A stretch of DNA of 64,000 nucleotides, from positions 72,867,876 to 72,931,875 of the forward strand of contig CM056576.1 in assembly GCA_029721435.1 (NCBI GenBank). The letters are read 5' to 3'. The notes below the pieces were generated by a model. That model was not told where the DNA came from. It saw only the letters and a list, made by a program, of their open reading frames with translations, and did no database searches. The translations under genes were made by a program, and so were the position numbers. Shown here in pieces: positions 1 to 10,107 of this stretch (position 1 is its first letter; each line of letters starts with the position of its first letter). Origin of the DNA: Gymnothorax reevesii (lineage: Eukaryota > Chordata > Actinopteri > Anguilliformes > Muraenidae).

Positions 1-646
1 CAAAGTCAATCCACCCAACATACCTAAATTGTTAAAATAAGAAAATAAATTTGAGTCACAAAATTATCTGAATGCAAACTGGTGTTGCGTTTTCATTGCC
101 TTTGAGTATACTTGTTCCATACAAACGTTATTACTAATATACTTTTACTTTTGTGCTTAATTTGAAGTATGTTTAATATATACTTTTAGAAAATGTACTT
201 TAAAATATATGTGATTAATTTCATCCTCAATCTACTCAAATTAAACATACTAATTATGCAATAATTAAAGTTGTAATTTAGTTTACTTATTAGAAGTGTA
301 CTTTATTGTAAGTCTATTGTAAATTGTTTTAAAATATACTTTTAAAAAGTAGACTTTATTTTAAAGCACTTATTGTAGCAGATTAGTATTCTTATTAAAA
401 GTGTACTTATTTCTGAGTCATTTGTAATATACGGTTAATATACTTTATTAAAGTGCACTTAATTTGCACTTCTTTGGAAATGAACTTAGATACACTTAAG
501 TGTGCTTCACTGTAAGTCTATTTTAAACGGTTTTAAAGTATACTTTCAAAAGTATAATTTATTTCAAAGCACTTATTCTAGTAGATTAGTATTGTTATTA
601 AAAGTATACTTATTTGTAATACTCAGTTAGTATACTTTATCAAAGT
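1..646. repeat. AT-rich array of AAGTRTACTT-like motifs with 201-bp tandem unit
   Basis: The stretch is dense in near-palindromic 10-mers of the form AAGT(G/A)(T/C)ACTT, many flanked by TTATT. A larger unit is tandemly repeated: GTAAGTCTATT recurs at about 310 and 511, and TTATT(G/C)TAG(C/T)AGATTAG at about 368 and 569, a period close to 201 bp. A related tract lies at 10985-11560, so the gypsy and LINE block between them appears to have landed inside this repeat or transposon. No ORF is credible. It may be satellite-like DNA or the subterminal region of a large DNA transposon. Confidence 0.7.
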
Positions 647-650
647 GGCC

Positions 651-1138
651 TGTAATGTGAATATAAGCCACTGGATAGCAGTATTTACCTTTTTTTTTGT
701 TAAGCTCAGACTGGAGCTAGGTTTGGGCATGTTTCGGGCATGTCTGAAACAAGTTCCAGAGAAAAGAAAAAAAAAAGGCTAAAAGGTGGGAGGGGTCTGC
801 AAAAGAGTATATAAAGGGGAGAATTGAGACAGTAAAGTAGTAGGAGAAATTGCAAGAAGAAGGATACATGTGACCAGACCTGCTCTGTTCAAGACCTGTG
901 AAGTTTCTTTTGTGGATTTTTGCCCCATAGAGCATTTTCCTCACCCAGGACATCACCACACCACCCCACCAAAAAGGGACTGTAAATATTTCTGTTTTTT
1001 GTCTTGTTAATCAATCTTGGTCAGTAGCGTAGTTAGTTGTCTGTTCATTAAATGTGTTTTAAGTTTTTAAAACTATGTCTGTCATCCCTTGCTGTTGCTG
1101 TTCTGTTGTAAAAGTAATAACAAATTGGGCCCATAACA
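651..1138 (+). repeat. 5' LTR of Gmr1-like gypsy element
   Basis: The LTR begins with TGTAATGTG right after the AAGTRTACTT array and ends about CCATAACA. It holds a TATA box (TATATAAAG, 808-816) and an ATTAAA polyadenylation signal (1047-1052), in promoter-then-terminator order. Immediately downstream, 1141-1161 reads TTGGGGGCTC followed by GTCCGGGA, which resembles a proline-tRNA primer-binding site with a 2-base insertion. The exact 3' edge is uncertain because a short AATTGGG motif is duplicated there. No matching 3' LTR is visible; the element is cut off inside its RT at 8268. Confidence 0.7.
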
Positions 1139-1259
1139 AATTGGGGGCTCAAGTCCGGGACAGACCATTGTGTGAGTAATTTATTGAAAATCTAACATTT
1201 CAAATTGTAAAATTGTTTTTTTTTTAATTGAATACATATATATTGACAGATCAACAGCA

Positions 1260-2420
1260 ATGGATGATTTCTTGGCATCACCAACCGTTGAGGTTTTGAA
1301 GTCTTTTAAAAACACAGAACTGCTAGAAATTTGCAGACATTTAGAGCTGACAAAGGTAAAACCAGCCATGCGAAAAGCAAGACTGGCTAGAGAGATTGTT
1401 GAATATTACATTGATGAAAATGTGTTTGCACCAGGAGATCTGGAACAGTTTCGAGTAGAAAATCCAAATATAGAAATGGAACTTAAATTAAAAATGCTAG
1501 AGATTGAAAGAGAATTTGAGAGAGAGAAAGAGGAAAGAGCAGAAAGAGAGAGACAGAGAGATTTTGAATTAGAGAAATTCGATAGAGAAGAAAGACTCCA
1601 AATGGAGCAACTTAAAATTAAAACTGAAACTAAAAATAAATTTTGTGCTAGCCAGGAGGTAAAACTGGTGCCTCAATTTTCGGAAAAGGATGTTGACAAC
1701 TATTTCCAGTGTTTTGAAAAGGTAGCAAAGAGTTGCCAGTGGCCAAAGGAACACTGGCCTCTGATGTTGCAAACTGTCCTCAAGGGTAAAGCTCAACAAG
1801 CCTATTCAGCTTTGTCTGCAGATGATTCCTCTGATTATGTGGTGGTCAAAAAGGTTATTTTGAGAGCTTATGAGTTGGTTCCAGAGGCTTACCGACAGAA
1901 ATTCAGGGGTCTGAAGAAATCTGAAAATCAGACTTATGTGGAATTTGCTAATGAGGAGAAGGTTTGCTTTGAGCGCTGGTGTACTTCTATGGAGGTCAAG
2001 GATGATTTCAACTCACTAAAAGAGATGGTGTTAGTTGAAAAATTCAAGAACTGTGTTAAGGATGATGTTAAGACCTACCTTAATGAGAAGCAAGCACTGA
2101 ATTTGTAATCAGCTGCCAAATTTGCAGATGAATATATTCTCACACATAAGTCCAAATTTCAGTCTAGCAGTAACAATAGATGGTCCCAATTTCAGAAAAA
2201 GGGTAACGGTGTTACCCAAGATTCTTCACCCAAAGACAAAGACAAATCTGGTGATGGTGCTCAGAAATCCAGTAACAGGTCTGATCAAAGTGTGAAAGCT
2301 GACAGTGACAAAAGTGGTCTAGTTTGCAGTTATTGCAAGAAATCTGGTCATGTTACAGCTAACTGTTGGTTCCTTAAAGCTAAGAAAGAAAAAGAGAAGG
2401 ACAACAAACCAAATGCCTTT
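1260..2420 (+). pseudogene. gag: gypsy gag (capsid and zinc knuckle), one in-frame stop
   Basis: The protein starts at ATG 1260 just after a short leader. Residues about 75-110 are a highly charged Glu/Arg-rich helix, probably coiled coil. Residues about 130-280 look like the SCAN-related capsid domain of fish gypsy Gag (leucine-rich, with YRQKFRGLKK near the start of the second half). A TAA at 2106-2108 interrupts the frame, which then continues without shift to a CX2CX4HX4C zinc knuckle (2325-2366) that would bind the element's RNA. Gag would form the cytoplasmic particle. The single stop suggests recent decay. Confidence 0.8.
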
Positions 2421-3120
2421 GTGAAAACAAGGTTACAAACCCCTGTAGTAGATGATCGATCTGCTAAATTGCCTGCTTCTGGTGGGGCTAAAAAGCCTGA
2501 TACTGCTGACTTTGTGAGGGAGGAATTTCTTCCATTTGTGTCAGAGGGATTTGTGGCTCTGAATGAGCATACTACTCCTGTCCCCATATATATCCTAAGG
2601 GATACCGGAGCTTCTCAGTCACTTTTGTTGATGGACTCCTTGGAGTTACGTGATGAGACCGCTTCAGGGGATTTCATACTTGCACAAGGTATTGAAGGGA
2701 GGACTGTATCTGTATCCCTGCGCTCTATATTCTTGAAGTCAGATTTAGTTACCGGACAGGTAAAGGTGGGACTTATGTCAAGTCTACCTATAAAGGTTGT
2801 TTCTCTGTTGCTAGGCAATGTCCTGGCTGGGGGCAAAGTAGTTCCCCCTGTACATCTTACTTCACAGCCGAGCACTGAAGATGGGGATGAGGACCCATCT
2901 CTGTATCCTTCTTGCGCAGTGACTCGTGCTATGGCCAAGAAGGCTAAAGAAGAAGATGTTGTGGTGCCGTCCAGCACATTGAATAGTCAGGACTCAGGTG
3001 GTTCGCCTCATGACTTTGATTGGCCTATTATGGTTTCTCCGTTTGACAACTTATCAGACACTTTTATCAGTTCATTGTTCAGCCAGCCAGATGGGTTTGG
3101 TGATTCTGATGTGTCTGGAG
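2421..3120 (+). pseudogene. pro: gypsy retropepsin-type protease and linker
   Basis: The catalytic DTGA motif of retroviral-type aspartic proteases is at 2601-2612, in the sequence RDTGASQSLL. The domain follows the zinc knuckle in the same frame, as expected of a single Gag-Pol polyprotein that the protease would cleave. After a hydrophobic region ending about 2840 comes a Ser/Asp-rich linker with an AVTRAMAKK segment. The linker leads straight into the integrase zinc-binding domain, with no RT in between. The frame is open across this domain. Confidence 0.8.
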
Positions 3121-4383
3121 ACTTGTCTCTGTCCAGAAAGCGGTTGATTGAGGAGCAAACTAATGATCCTGAAATTTGTGCACTAAGGAGGAGAGCCCTT
3201 CCTGATAAAGAAATAGACGCAGTTCCAGTTGGGTATTATCTCAAGGATGGTGTGTTGATGCGGAAGTGGCGCCCTCCTGATATCCCTGCTAATGCAGACT
3301 GGGCAGTGGTCAGGCAAATTGTTGTTCCGAAGGTCTACAGGAATGAGATCTTAACAATGGCTCATAGTTTACCTTTAGGAGGTCATCTTGGTGTTAACAA
3401 GACTGTTGATAAGATCATGAAACACTTCTTTTAGTCTGGGCTTCGGAAAGACCTTTCCAACTTTCGCAAAACCTGTCACACTTGTCAGGTAGTTGGAAAA
3501 CACCAGTTAGACCCACCTGTAGCTCCATTGCTGCCTATCCCAGCATTTGGGGAGCCATTCTCTAAGGTCATTGTTGATTGTGTTAGTCCATTACCCAAGA
3601 CTAGATCTGGAAATCAGTACTTGTTGACAATCATGTGTGCATCTACCAGATTCCCCGAAGCCATACCTCTACGTAACATCAAGGCAACTGCAATCTCGAA
3701 GGCTTTGATAAAGTTCTTCACGTTGTTTGGCCTTCCCAGGGAAATTCAGTTAGACCAAGGTAGCAATTTCACTTCAGGATTGTTTCAGCAGGTTGTGTAT
3801 GAACTAGGTGCAAAGCAGATTATTTGTAGTGCCTATCATCCAGAAAGTCAGGGTGCCTTAGAGCGGCTTCATTCCACTCTCAAGACAATGATGAGGACTT
3901 ATTGTTATGAGCATGAGAAAGACTGGGATGAAGGTGTTCATTTGCTGTTGTTTGCAGCTAGAGAAGCAGTGCAGAAGTCTACTGGATTCAGTCCATTTGA
4001 GCTAGTTTTTGGTCATGAAGTGAGAGGACCTTTGCTATTATTGAGTGAACAATGGCAAGAAGAAGAGCCGAACATCAGTCTGTTAGACTATGTTAGCAAG
4101 TTCAAGGAAAGATTGCGTGCAGCTTGTGACCTAGCCAAAGAGAACTTGAAATCAAGTCAGGGAAAAATGAAAACTTGGTATGATCATAAGGCTAGAAGCC
4201 GTGAGTTTAAACCAGGAGACAAGGTCCTTGTGTTGTTTCCCTTGCAGTCCAATCCATTGCAGGCTAGATTTCATGGTCCTTATGAAATTCTGACAAAACT
4301 CAATGATCTCAATTACATTGTGAAGACTCTAGATAGGAGAAAACAAAAACAATTGTGTCACATCAACATGCTGAAGCCTTATC
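3121..4383 (+). pseudogene. int: gypsy integrase, catalytic triad intact, one in-frame stop
   Basis: The N-terminal HHCC zinc finger has histidines at 3363 and 3384 and a CHTC pair at about 3474-3485. A TAG at 3432-3434 lies inside this finger. The DDE core follows: Asp at 3576 (VDCV), Asp at 3753 (LDQGSNF), and Glu at 3861 (ALERLH), with exactly 35 residues between the last two, as in retroviral integrases. The C-terminal part (about 4200-4370) reads like the SH3-like DNA-binding domain ending HINMLKPY. The enzyme would insert the cDNA into chromosomes. The frame is interrupted at 4384 by a LINE. Confidence 0.87.
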
Positions 4384-4403
4384 TCTCTCTCTCAAGTGCC
4401 ATA

Positions 4404-6680
4404 TCAAGTGACGTTGGCGACCATGAAATGCCAATCTTTCCTGTCCGTTGCCAATCTCAAAAGCTCCATCTTCTCCATTCCAATCCATGCTGCGATGCTC
4501 TGCAAAAATGTTGTCCTCTGGCGGCCTCGATCCCTTTTTCCTGCTATCTTCCCCGTGAGAAACAAACTCTCCAAATCTCCCTTCCTCAGACAGTGGCCTA
4601 AAAATTCCAGCTGCTGTTTCCTAACTGCCTTCAATAACATCAGTTTTCTGCCAGCCCTTTCTAAAACGGTTGTATTTAAGGTGTGACTTGTCCATGGGAT
4701 CCTCATCATACGCCTGAGGAACCACATCTCTGTTGCCTGCAAACGAGCTTCCATTTCCTTGGATATTGTCCAACTCTCGCATCCGTACTTCAAAGTAGGT
4801 AGCACATAACAGTCCAGAATTCTGAGTCTCGTGTTCAAGGTGATTTTCAAGTTGCAAAGAAGGTTGTTCATTCTTGAGAATGTCTCTTTTGCAATAGCAA
4901 TTCTCCTCTTGATTTCATTGTCGCACCTCCCATCTGATGTAATCCAGCTTCCAAGATAGTTAAATCTATCAACTTGCTTCAGAATGTCACCATGGATTTT
5001 GACGTTGCAGACCGGAACAGCTTTCTGTTTTGTTACCACTAGACACTCAGTTTTCTTGCAATTGATGTACAGTCCCTTTTTCTCACTTTCAGTCACAACT
5101 TTGTTGATTATTTGCTGAAGGTCGTATTCTGATGTTGCAATAAGGACGGTATCATCTGCATACCGTAAGTAGTTAATTCTTGTACCACCTATCACCACTC
5201 CTGGTAGCTCTTCAAGTTCCCTCAAGATCCATTCACTGTTTAAATTGAAAAGATCCGGCGAAAGCACACAACCTTGCCGCACTCCTTTTCTAATTTCAAC
5301 AAACTCACCAACATCACTGCCAACTCTGATTGCTGCTGTCTGGTTCCAATACAGGTTTCTGATGATTCTCAGGTCCTTCCCATCAATATTAATTTTATTC
5401 AAGATATTCAACAACTCCTCATGCTTGACAGTATCGAAGGCCTTGGTGCAATCGATAAAACATATATACAGGTCCTGCTTCATTTCAATAGCCCTCTCTG
5501 ATAACATTCTCAGCATGAATATTGCATTCCTGGTTCCACAGTCCTCGACAAAGCCGCATTGCAACTTTGATATTTCTGGTCTGATTTTATTCCTTGCTCT
5601 CTTAATCAACACCTTCAACAAGATCTTCACTACATGGCTCATTAAGCTTATTGTCCTGTGTAACTCACATAACTCTGCTCCCGGTTTCTTTGGAAGAGCA
5701 ATAAAGATGGACTTCCTCATTTCTGGAGGTATTTCTCCTGAGTTGTATATCTCATTCAACACTTCTGTCAACTTCGCTATCCCCCACTGATCCAAGCTCT
5801 TAATCATTTCAACATTTATCTCATCAGGTCCAAGTGCTTTGTTGTTCTTCATACTGTGAACAACAGAATGCACTTCAGATTGCAGAATATTTGGGCCATC
5901 AATTTGCCGGTTGATAGTGGGCAAATCACCTCTATCATCATCAAACAGTTCATTGATGTATTCAGTCCACCTCTCAATGATTTTATCCTTCTCTATGATG
6001 ACATCCCCCTCCTTTGACTTAATGCAACCAGCTGAGGTACACCCCCTCTTTCCACACACCTCCTTAATATTCTTGTGCATTCCTTTGGGATCTGTATGCC
6101 TCAGCTTCTCTATCTCATCACATCTGCTGTTGAGCCAGGTTTCCTTGGCATCAAGACACCTCTCCTTGACCTTCACATCAAGTTCTTTGTACTTCTCTTC
6201 ATTTGTGACCTTGTGTTTCCTCCTCTCTTCCATCAAATCTAGAATATCCTTAGTCATCCAGCTATGTTTATTCTGTTTCTTCTTTGATGGTATCACTTCT
6301 TTTGCAGCTCCCACAACTGCTTCCTGGAAAATCTGCCACTTGGTCTTGTTTTCATCCCCTTCCTCCTCCAGCAATACAAATCTGTTGCTCACTTCCAGAA
6401 TGTACAAGTCTTTGATATTGCGGTCTTCTTTTAGTGTTGTATAGTCAAGTTTCTTAGCCCCCTGCTGTTTCTGCATTTTCTTCAGCTCCATATGAATTGT
6501 ACTTATAACTGGAACATGGTCACTACTGATATCTGCACCTGGATAGGTCTTTGTTTCTTTTACTGCATTTCTGAATCTCTTTTTAATGGTGATTAAAGTC
6601 AATTTGATTCCTAGCTCTATCTCCTGGACTTTTCCACGTGTACTTCCTTCTGGGTGGCTGCATAAACCATGTGTTTGCAA
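4404..6680 (-). pseudogene. RTE-like LINE reverse transcriptase, 758-codon open frame
   Basis: The frame is open for the whole RT. It begins with the tail of the endonuclease (SDHVPV near 6520), then a linker. Motif A is in CFIDCTKAFDTV (about 5450), motif B in GVRQGCVLSPDLF (about 5270), and the active-site YADD is present (about 5160), so all catalytic aspartates are visible. The C-terminal third holds the conserved CESWTI and FLRRMMRIPW segments. The only visible lesion is the frameshift at about 6590-6600 that detaches the endonuclease, so this is a relatively young copy. The true start of the polyprotein is upstream in the endonuclease. Confidence 0.85.
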
Positions 6681-7230
6681 TCATAAGATCTTGTTCATTG
6701 CACCATTCAATCCACCGATCTCCTCTCTCATTTCTCAGGCCCAGTCCGTGTGGTCCTACTGTATCTCCAACTCTCCCTTCTCCAACCTTAGCATTTAGGT
6801 CTCCCATTACCATGGTGATTTCATCAGATTTACAATGTTTCATTGCCTTTTCCAGATCTTCATAGAAAGAAACGATCTCGTTTTCATTACTGTCTGCAGT
6901 TGGTGCATAGGCTTGGATTATTGTAAGATTGAACGGCCTTGCAGCCAGTTTTACAAGCACTATTCTGTCTGATATTCCCCAATGACCTATCAGACTCTTG
7001 GATGCAACTTTATCCAGCAAAACTGCCACTCCCTTTTCGTGAGTTTTTCCCCCTGAGAAGATCACTGTACGCTCTCCTGATGTAAACAATCCAGTATTGG
7101 TCCATCTTGTCTCACTAATTCCGAGTATATTAACTTTGAGTCTATCCATTTCTTTCACCAAGTTATCCAGTTTTCCCACCTGGTACAATGTTCTTACATT
7201 CCACGTGCCAACTCTCTGACACTTTTCTAA
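6583..7230 (-). pseudogene. RTE-like LINE endonuclease domain (APE type)
   Basis: The frame reads from about VGTWNVRTL (near 7206) through ISETRW, then QAYAPT, then MVMGDLNAKVG, matching the metal-binding and catalytic motifs of APE-type endonucleases that nick target DNA to prime reverse transcription. It runs out of frame at about 6590-6600; the last endonuclease motif, SDHVP, lies in the neighbouring frame that carries the RT. A single frameshift therefore separates an otherwise complete endonuclease-RT polyprotein. No methionine is obvious at the start; upstream reading in this frame is still open at 7210-7240. Confidence 0.8.
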
Positions 7231-7728
7231 GGTTCATATTTCTCTTTTCCGTGGTAACTTGATGACGGTCAGGTCCCACCCACTGCACATGGGAATCCCT
7301 ACCGAGCGAGAGCCTGCCTCTCGTTAGAGCATTCTCCTTCACGCTGTTGTCAACCATACATTTCCTTAACATTTCATGGTATAACTAGGCTAAAATACTG
7401 TAGTGGTTTGCCATTGCCTTCTACAGGGTGGACGATGGGTGACCACCATTCCCCTTCTCCACTGTTCTTCCGCCAGAAACTGCCGTTCACTAGTTGGAGG
7501 TCGTAACTCATCCGCCTTCACTACCAGTGCTTGCTCCAATGCCAGCTCGCTAGATCTGCTGTTGGTCTACACCGTAACCCTGGCCAGGGAGGCTTCGGGG
7601 ATACCCAGTCTTGCCCAAGGCACTGTCCCCAAGTCTACGGAAAGGGGAGGGGGCGACTCACTGTCCCCTCCACAAGCTGCCTTAAAAAAGGGTCCCATGC
7701 CATACCCATGAAAGAACTTCAGCTTATC

Positions 7729-8268
7729 AAGACAGAAATGCTAGGGTTGCAGCTGTCACTTCAGATTCTCCTATGGCCCAGATTTGTGAAGATGAGGGGG
7801 AGTTTCAAGATGATAGAATTAAAGCTGAAGTTCTTTCATGTAAATTGTCAAATTCTGAAGTGTTGCAAAATCTTGATGTAAAACTCCAGCACTTAGAACC
7901 CTCACAGAGAGATCAGTCTGAGAGGTTGATCAAGAAATATGAGGATCTGTTTCCTGATGTTCCAAAAAGAGTTTCTATAGCCTCTCATGATGTAGATGTT
8001 GGTGATGCCAAACCAATAAAACAGCATCCGTACCGGATGAATCCTGAAAAGAGAAAGATTGCTGAGAAAGAGGTTGAGTACATGTTAGAGCATGATATTA
8101 TCAGACCCTCCAACTCAGATTGGAGTTCACCCTGTGTGCTAGTTCCAAAACCTGATGGAAGTACTAGATTCTGTACAGATTATCGCAAAGTCAATGCTGT
8201 AACTAGAACTGATGTTTTTCCAATACCTAGGATTGATGATTGTATCGATAGAGTAGGGCAAGCAAAGT
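7729..8268 (+). pseudogene. gypsy reverse transcriptase, N-terminal part only
   Basis: This is the same reading frame as the gag-integrase block, resuming after the LINE insertion. It carries the typical approach to the RT domain: a KYEDLFPD segment, then HPYRMNPEK, then VLVPKPDGSTRFCTDYRKVN, the finger region of Ty3/gypsy RT. The palm motif with the catalytic aspartates would follow, but the similarity stops at about 8268 (after AKW), where LINE copy 1 starts. RNase H and everything further are absent, so the copy cannot reverse transcribe on its own. Confidence 0.85.
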
Positions 8269-8388
8269 GGTTATGGTTAAGATATCATAAGGATAATAAA
8301 TCACAGCAGAGCTAATGTCCATGTGCGCTACGTTTTAAACGTCAGAAAGTAAGATCATGAAATTTATGGATATCATGAAAATTATAGA

Positions 8389-8805
8389 TTAGCAATTAGG
8401 TGAGTGTTCATATAACTTAGATTCAAATGCCACTCTTAATCCAAAGCGACATTGTCCCGAAACCCCATTCTTGATCATTTGGTTTGTTCCGGCTAATTTG
8501 GAGTAGATGAGAGGGAGCAATAATAGATCATCCATGCCTTCCCAGATTTTCTTTATCCTTTGGTCAATCAAATGCAGTCCAAACCCCAATGATAGCAGAC
8601 CCGCTATCATGAATCCAGTTAGATAGACATCCTCTACATCCTCGATATCCAGGACTGTCAAACACAGCGAACGCCACTTTCCCCATGAATCCATGATATA
8701 ACCGGTCGGGAATGTCCCATCCGGGCATGTCTGATCACCAGAACCTGTCCGCCTCCCGGAAATAATTTTGTCGATTGCATTAAACGACCAGCTTATAAGA
8801 TCCAT
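8389..8805 (-). CDS. Small ORF downstream of LINE RT, possible membrane protein, copy 1
   Basis: A 138-codon ORF starting at ATG 8803-8805, about 85 bp after the RT frame ends. I do not recognise the family. Visible features: an N-terminal amphipathic stretch (MDLISWSFNAID), a Gly/Pro/Cys-containing middle (TCPDGTFP, then MDSWGKWRS), a hydrophobic segment long enough to span a membrane (FMIAGLLSLGFGLHLI), and a charged tail starting DQRIKKIW. Copy 2 (9634-10016) encodes nearly the same first 85 residues with mostly conservative changes such as L/F, I/V and T/A. That pattern suggests past selection on the protein. Whether the element used it, or it was captured, is unknown. Confidence 0.5.
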   Translation of the reverse strand: MDLISWSFNAIDKIISGRRTGSGDQTCPDGTFPTGYIMDSWGKWRSLCLTVLDIEDVEDVYLTGFMIAGLLSLGFGLHLIDQRIKKIWEGMDDLLLLPLIYSKLAGTNQMIKNGVSGQCRFGLRVAFESKLYEHSPNC

Positions 8806-8890
8806 TTTGGTTCAGCTGTCTGTAATAATGTGCTGTGAGTTGTCTTTCGGACAGATAGTCTGAAGCGTCCAGTAAATACAAGATACAGAA

Positions 8891-9166
8891 TTAAAAATAT
8901 TCAACATGTTTATAGTTACTCAGATATGCACATTTCAACAAATATTTGAAGACCTTCAGCTCTTCTGCCATTCTTATATTATCATCAAGTACATTCCATG
9001 CCCTGACTCCAGCCACAGATAAGGAGTGCTCCCTGCGAGTCGTCCTGACCTTACTTGCTTGTAATAACATTTTACTTCTGGTGTGTTGAATGCAATCACG
9101 CTGAAGAAATAGGTTTTGTATATTTTTGGGCAAGCAATTATGATATCTTAAGTAGACAAGTTGCAA
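8891..9166 (-). pseudogene. LINE RT C-terminal fragment, copy 1
   Basis: About 90 codons resembling the C-terminal tail of L2/CR1/Rex1-group LINE proteins: a leucine-rich LVYLRYHNCLP segment, then a basic TRS region and VRTTRREHSLSVAGVRAWN, ending in a short FKYLLK helix. In intact elements this region follows the RT palm and thumb. Here the palm is missing because copy 2 starts immediately upstream. It is truncated and non-functional. Confidence 0.75.
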
Positions 9167-9633
9167 GGAGTTGACTTTTACTATATCCTGTAATTTAAGA
9201 AGCTTTTTTTTTTTTTTTTAATTTTTTATTTCGGCATGATTGAAAATCATTTCATGACAATTTCAACACACAGCATGTATCATGACCGAAAGGGTCGCGG
9301 GGGAAGCGAAATCGCTTATCAGAGTCCCGCCCCCAGCTTCCAGAAAAAACATTTTGGTTAAGATTAAAATATCATAAGCATTATAAATCACAGCAGAGTT
9401 AATGTCCATGTACACTACGTTTTAACTTCAGAAAATAAGATCGTGAAGTTTATGAATATCATAAGAATTATAATTGCAAATTAAGTGAGTGATCATATAA
9501 CTTAAATTCAAATGTCACTCTTGATCCAAAGCGACATTGTCCCGAAACCCCATTCTTGATCATTTGATTTGTTCCAGCTGATTTGGCGTAGATGAGTGGA
9601 AGCAGATACCGGATCTATCCTTGGATCTCTTGA

Positions 9634-10016
9634 TCAGTCATCATTTCCATCACCTGGGTTCACCCTTCCCATTTCGGATGTAATGACTTCTCGCAGTTTG
9701 TCCAATCCATCGTTGCCTTCCTTAACGTCAAGCCCAATTTTATTGAGCTTTCTGACAAAGGTGGCCATGCCGTTCCAGATTTTCTTTATCCTTTGATCAA
9801 TCAAATGCAGTCCAAACCCCAATGATAGCAGACCTACTATCATGAATCCAGTTATGAGTCCAGGACCGTCAAACACAGCGACCGCCACTTTCCCCATGAA
9901 TCCATGACGTAGCCGGCCGGGAATGTCCCATCCGGGCATGTCGGTTCTCCAGAACCTGCACGCCTCCCGGAGACAATTTTGTCGATTGCATTTAACGACC
10001 AGCTTATAAAATCCAT
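9634..10016 (-). pseudogene. Small ORF downstream of LINE RT, copy 2, frame-disrupted
   Basis: The start ATG is at 10014-10016 and the first 53 codons match copy 1 closely (ISWSxNAIDKI, TCPDGTFP, MDSWGKWRSLCL). A deletion near 9858 that removes the acidic hexapeptide-containing region of copy 1 puts the rest out of frame. The downstream half stays open in the adjacent frame (9634-9939) and keeps the hydrophobic segment GFMIVGLLSLGFGLHLI. It then extends further than copy 1 with a charged, possibly coiled-coil tail ending NPGDGNDD. This copy shows what the C-terminus of the protein originally looked like. Function unknown. Confidence 0.5.
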
Positions 10017-10107
10017 TTTGGTTCAGCTGTCTGTAGTAATGTGTTGTGAGTTGCCTTTCGGACCACTTAGTCTGAAGCGTCCAGAGACAGGATACATATG
10101 AACTAGA

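Larger units (their letters stand above)
4384..7722 (-). mobile_element. RTE-clade-like LINE inserted in gypsy pol, with 6-bp TSD
   Basis: A minus-strand non-LTR retrotransposon of about 3.3 kb with endonuclease then reverse transcriptase. It is flanked by CTTATC at 4378-4383 and 7723-7728. The 5' leader (7230-7722) is GC-richer with no clear ORF. The 3' end has almost no UTR: the RT stop at 4404-4406 is about 20 bp from the junction and is followed by a TC/AG dinucleotide run, matching the short simple-repeat tails of RTE elements. The C-terminal region (GCESWTI, LRRMMRIPW, GRQRT) also resembles BovB/Expander-type RTE proteins. It is younger than the gypsy copy. Confidence 0.82.
651..8268 (+). 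mobile_element. Ty3/gypsy retrotransposon, integrase before RT (Gmr1-like), 3'-truncated
   Basis: Domains appear in the order LTR, primer-binding site, gag, zinc knuckle, aspartic protease, integrase, then reverse transcriptase. Most Ty3/gypsy elements encode RT before integrase; the reversed order is known from Gmr1-like elements of fish. All coding parts are in the same reading frame (start codon at 1260), with two in-frame stops (2106-2108, 3432-3434). A minus-strand LINE (4384-7722) is inserted after the integrase; removing it with one copy of the CTTATC duplication restores the frame. The copy ends abruptly in RT at about 8268, where another LINE begins, so RNase H and the 3' LTR are missing. 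Confidence 0.85.
8269..9205 (-). mobile_element. L2/CR1-group LINE 3' region, copy 1
   Basis: On the minus strand this holds the last part of a LINE RT protein (8891-9166, with TRSKMLLQ, VRTTRREHSLSVAG and RAWNVLDD segments) followed by a second ORF (8389-8805). It aligns through its length with copy 2 (9356-10410). Copy 1 ends at AAGAAGCTT (about 9195-9205), against the poly-T tract of copy 2. On the other side it abuts the broken gypsy RT at about 8268. No target duplication is clear. Confidence 0.75.

Noticed and set aside
2292..3434. Retroviral env search in the gypsy elements
   Set aside because: No signal peptide plus transmembrane envelope-like ORF follows either pol; the small ORFs at 8389 and 9634 are on the opposite strand in LINEs.
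5245..6444. Plus-strand ORFs of 96-181 codons over 4396-6865
   Set aside because: They are antisense shadows of the minus-strand RTE endonuclease-RT frame.
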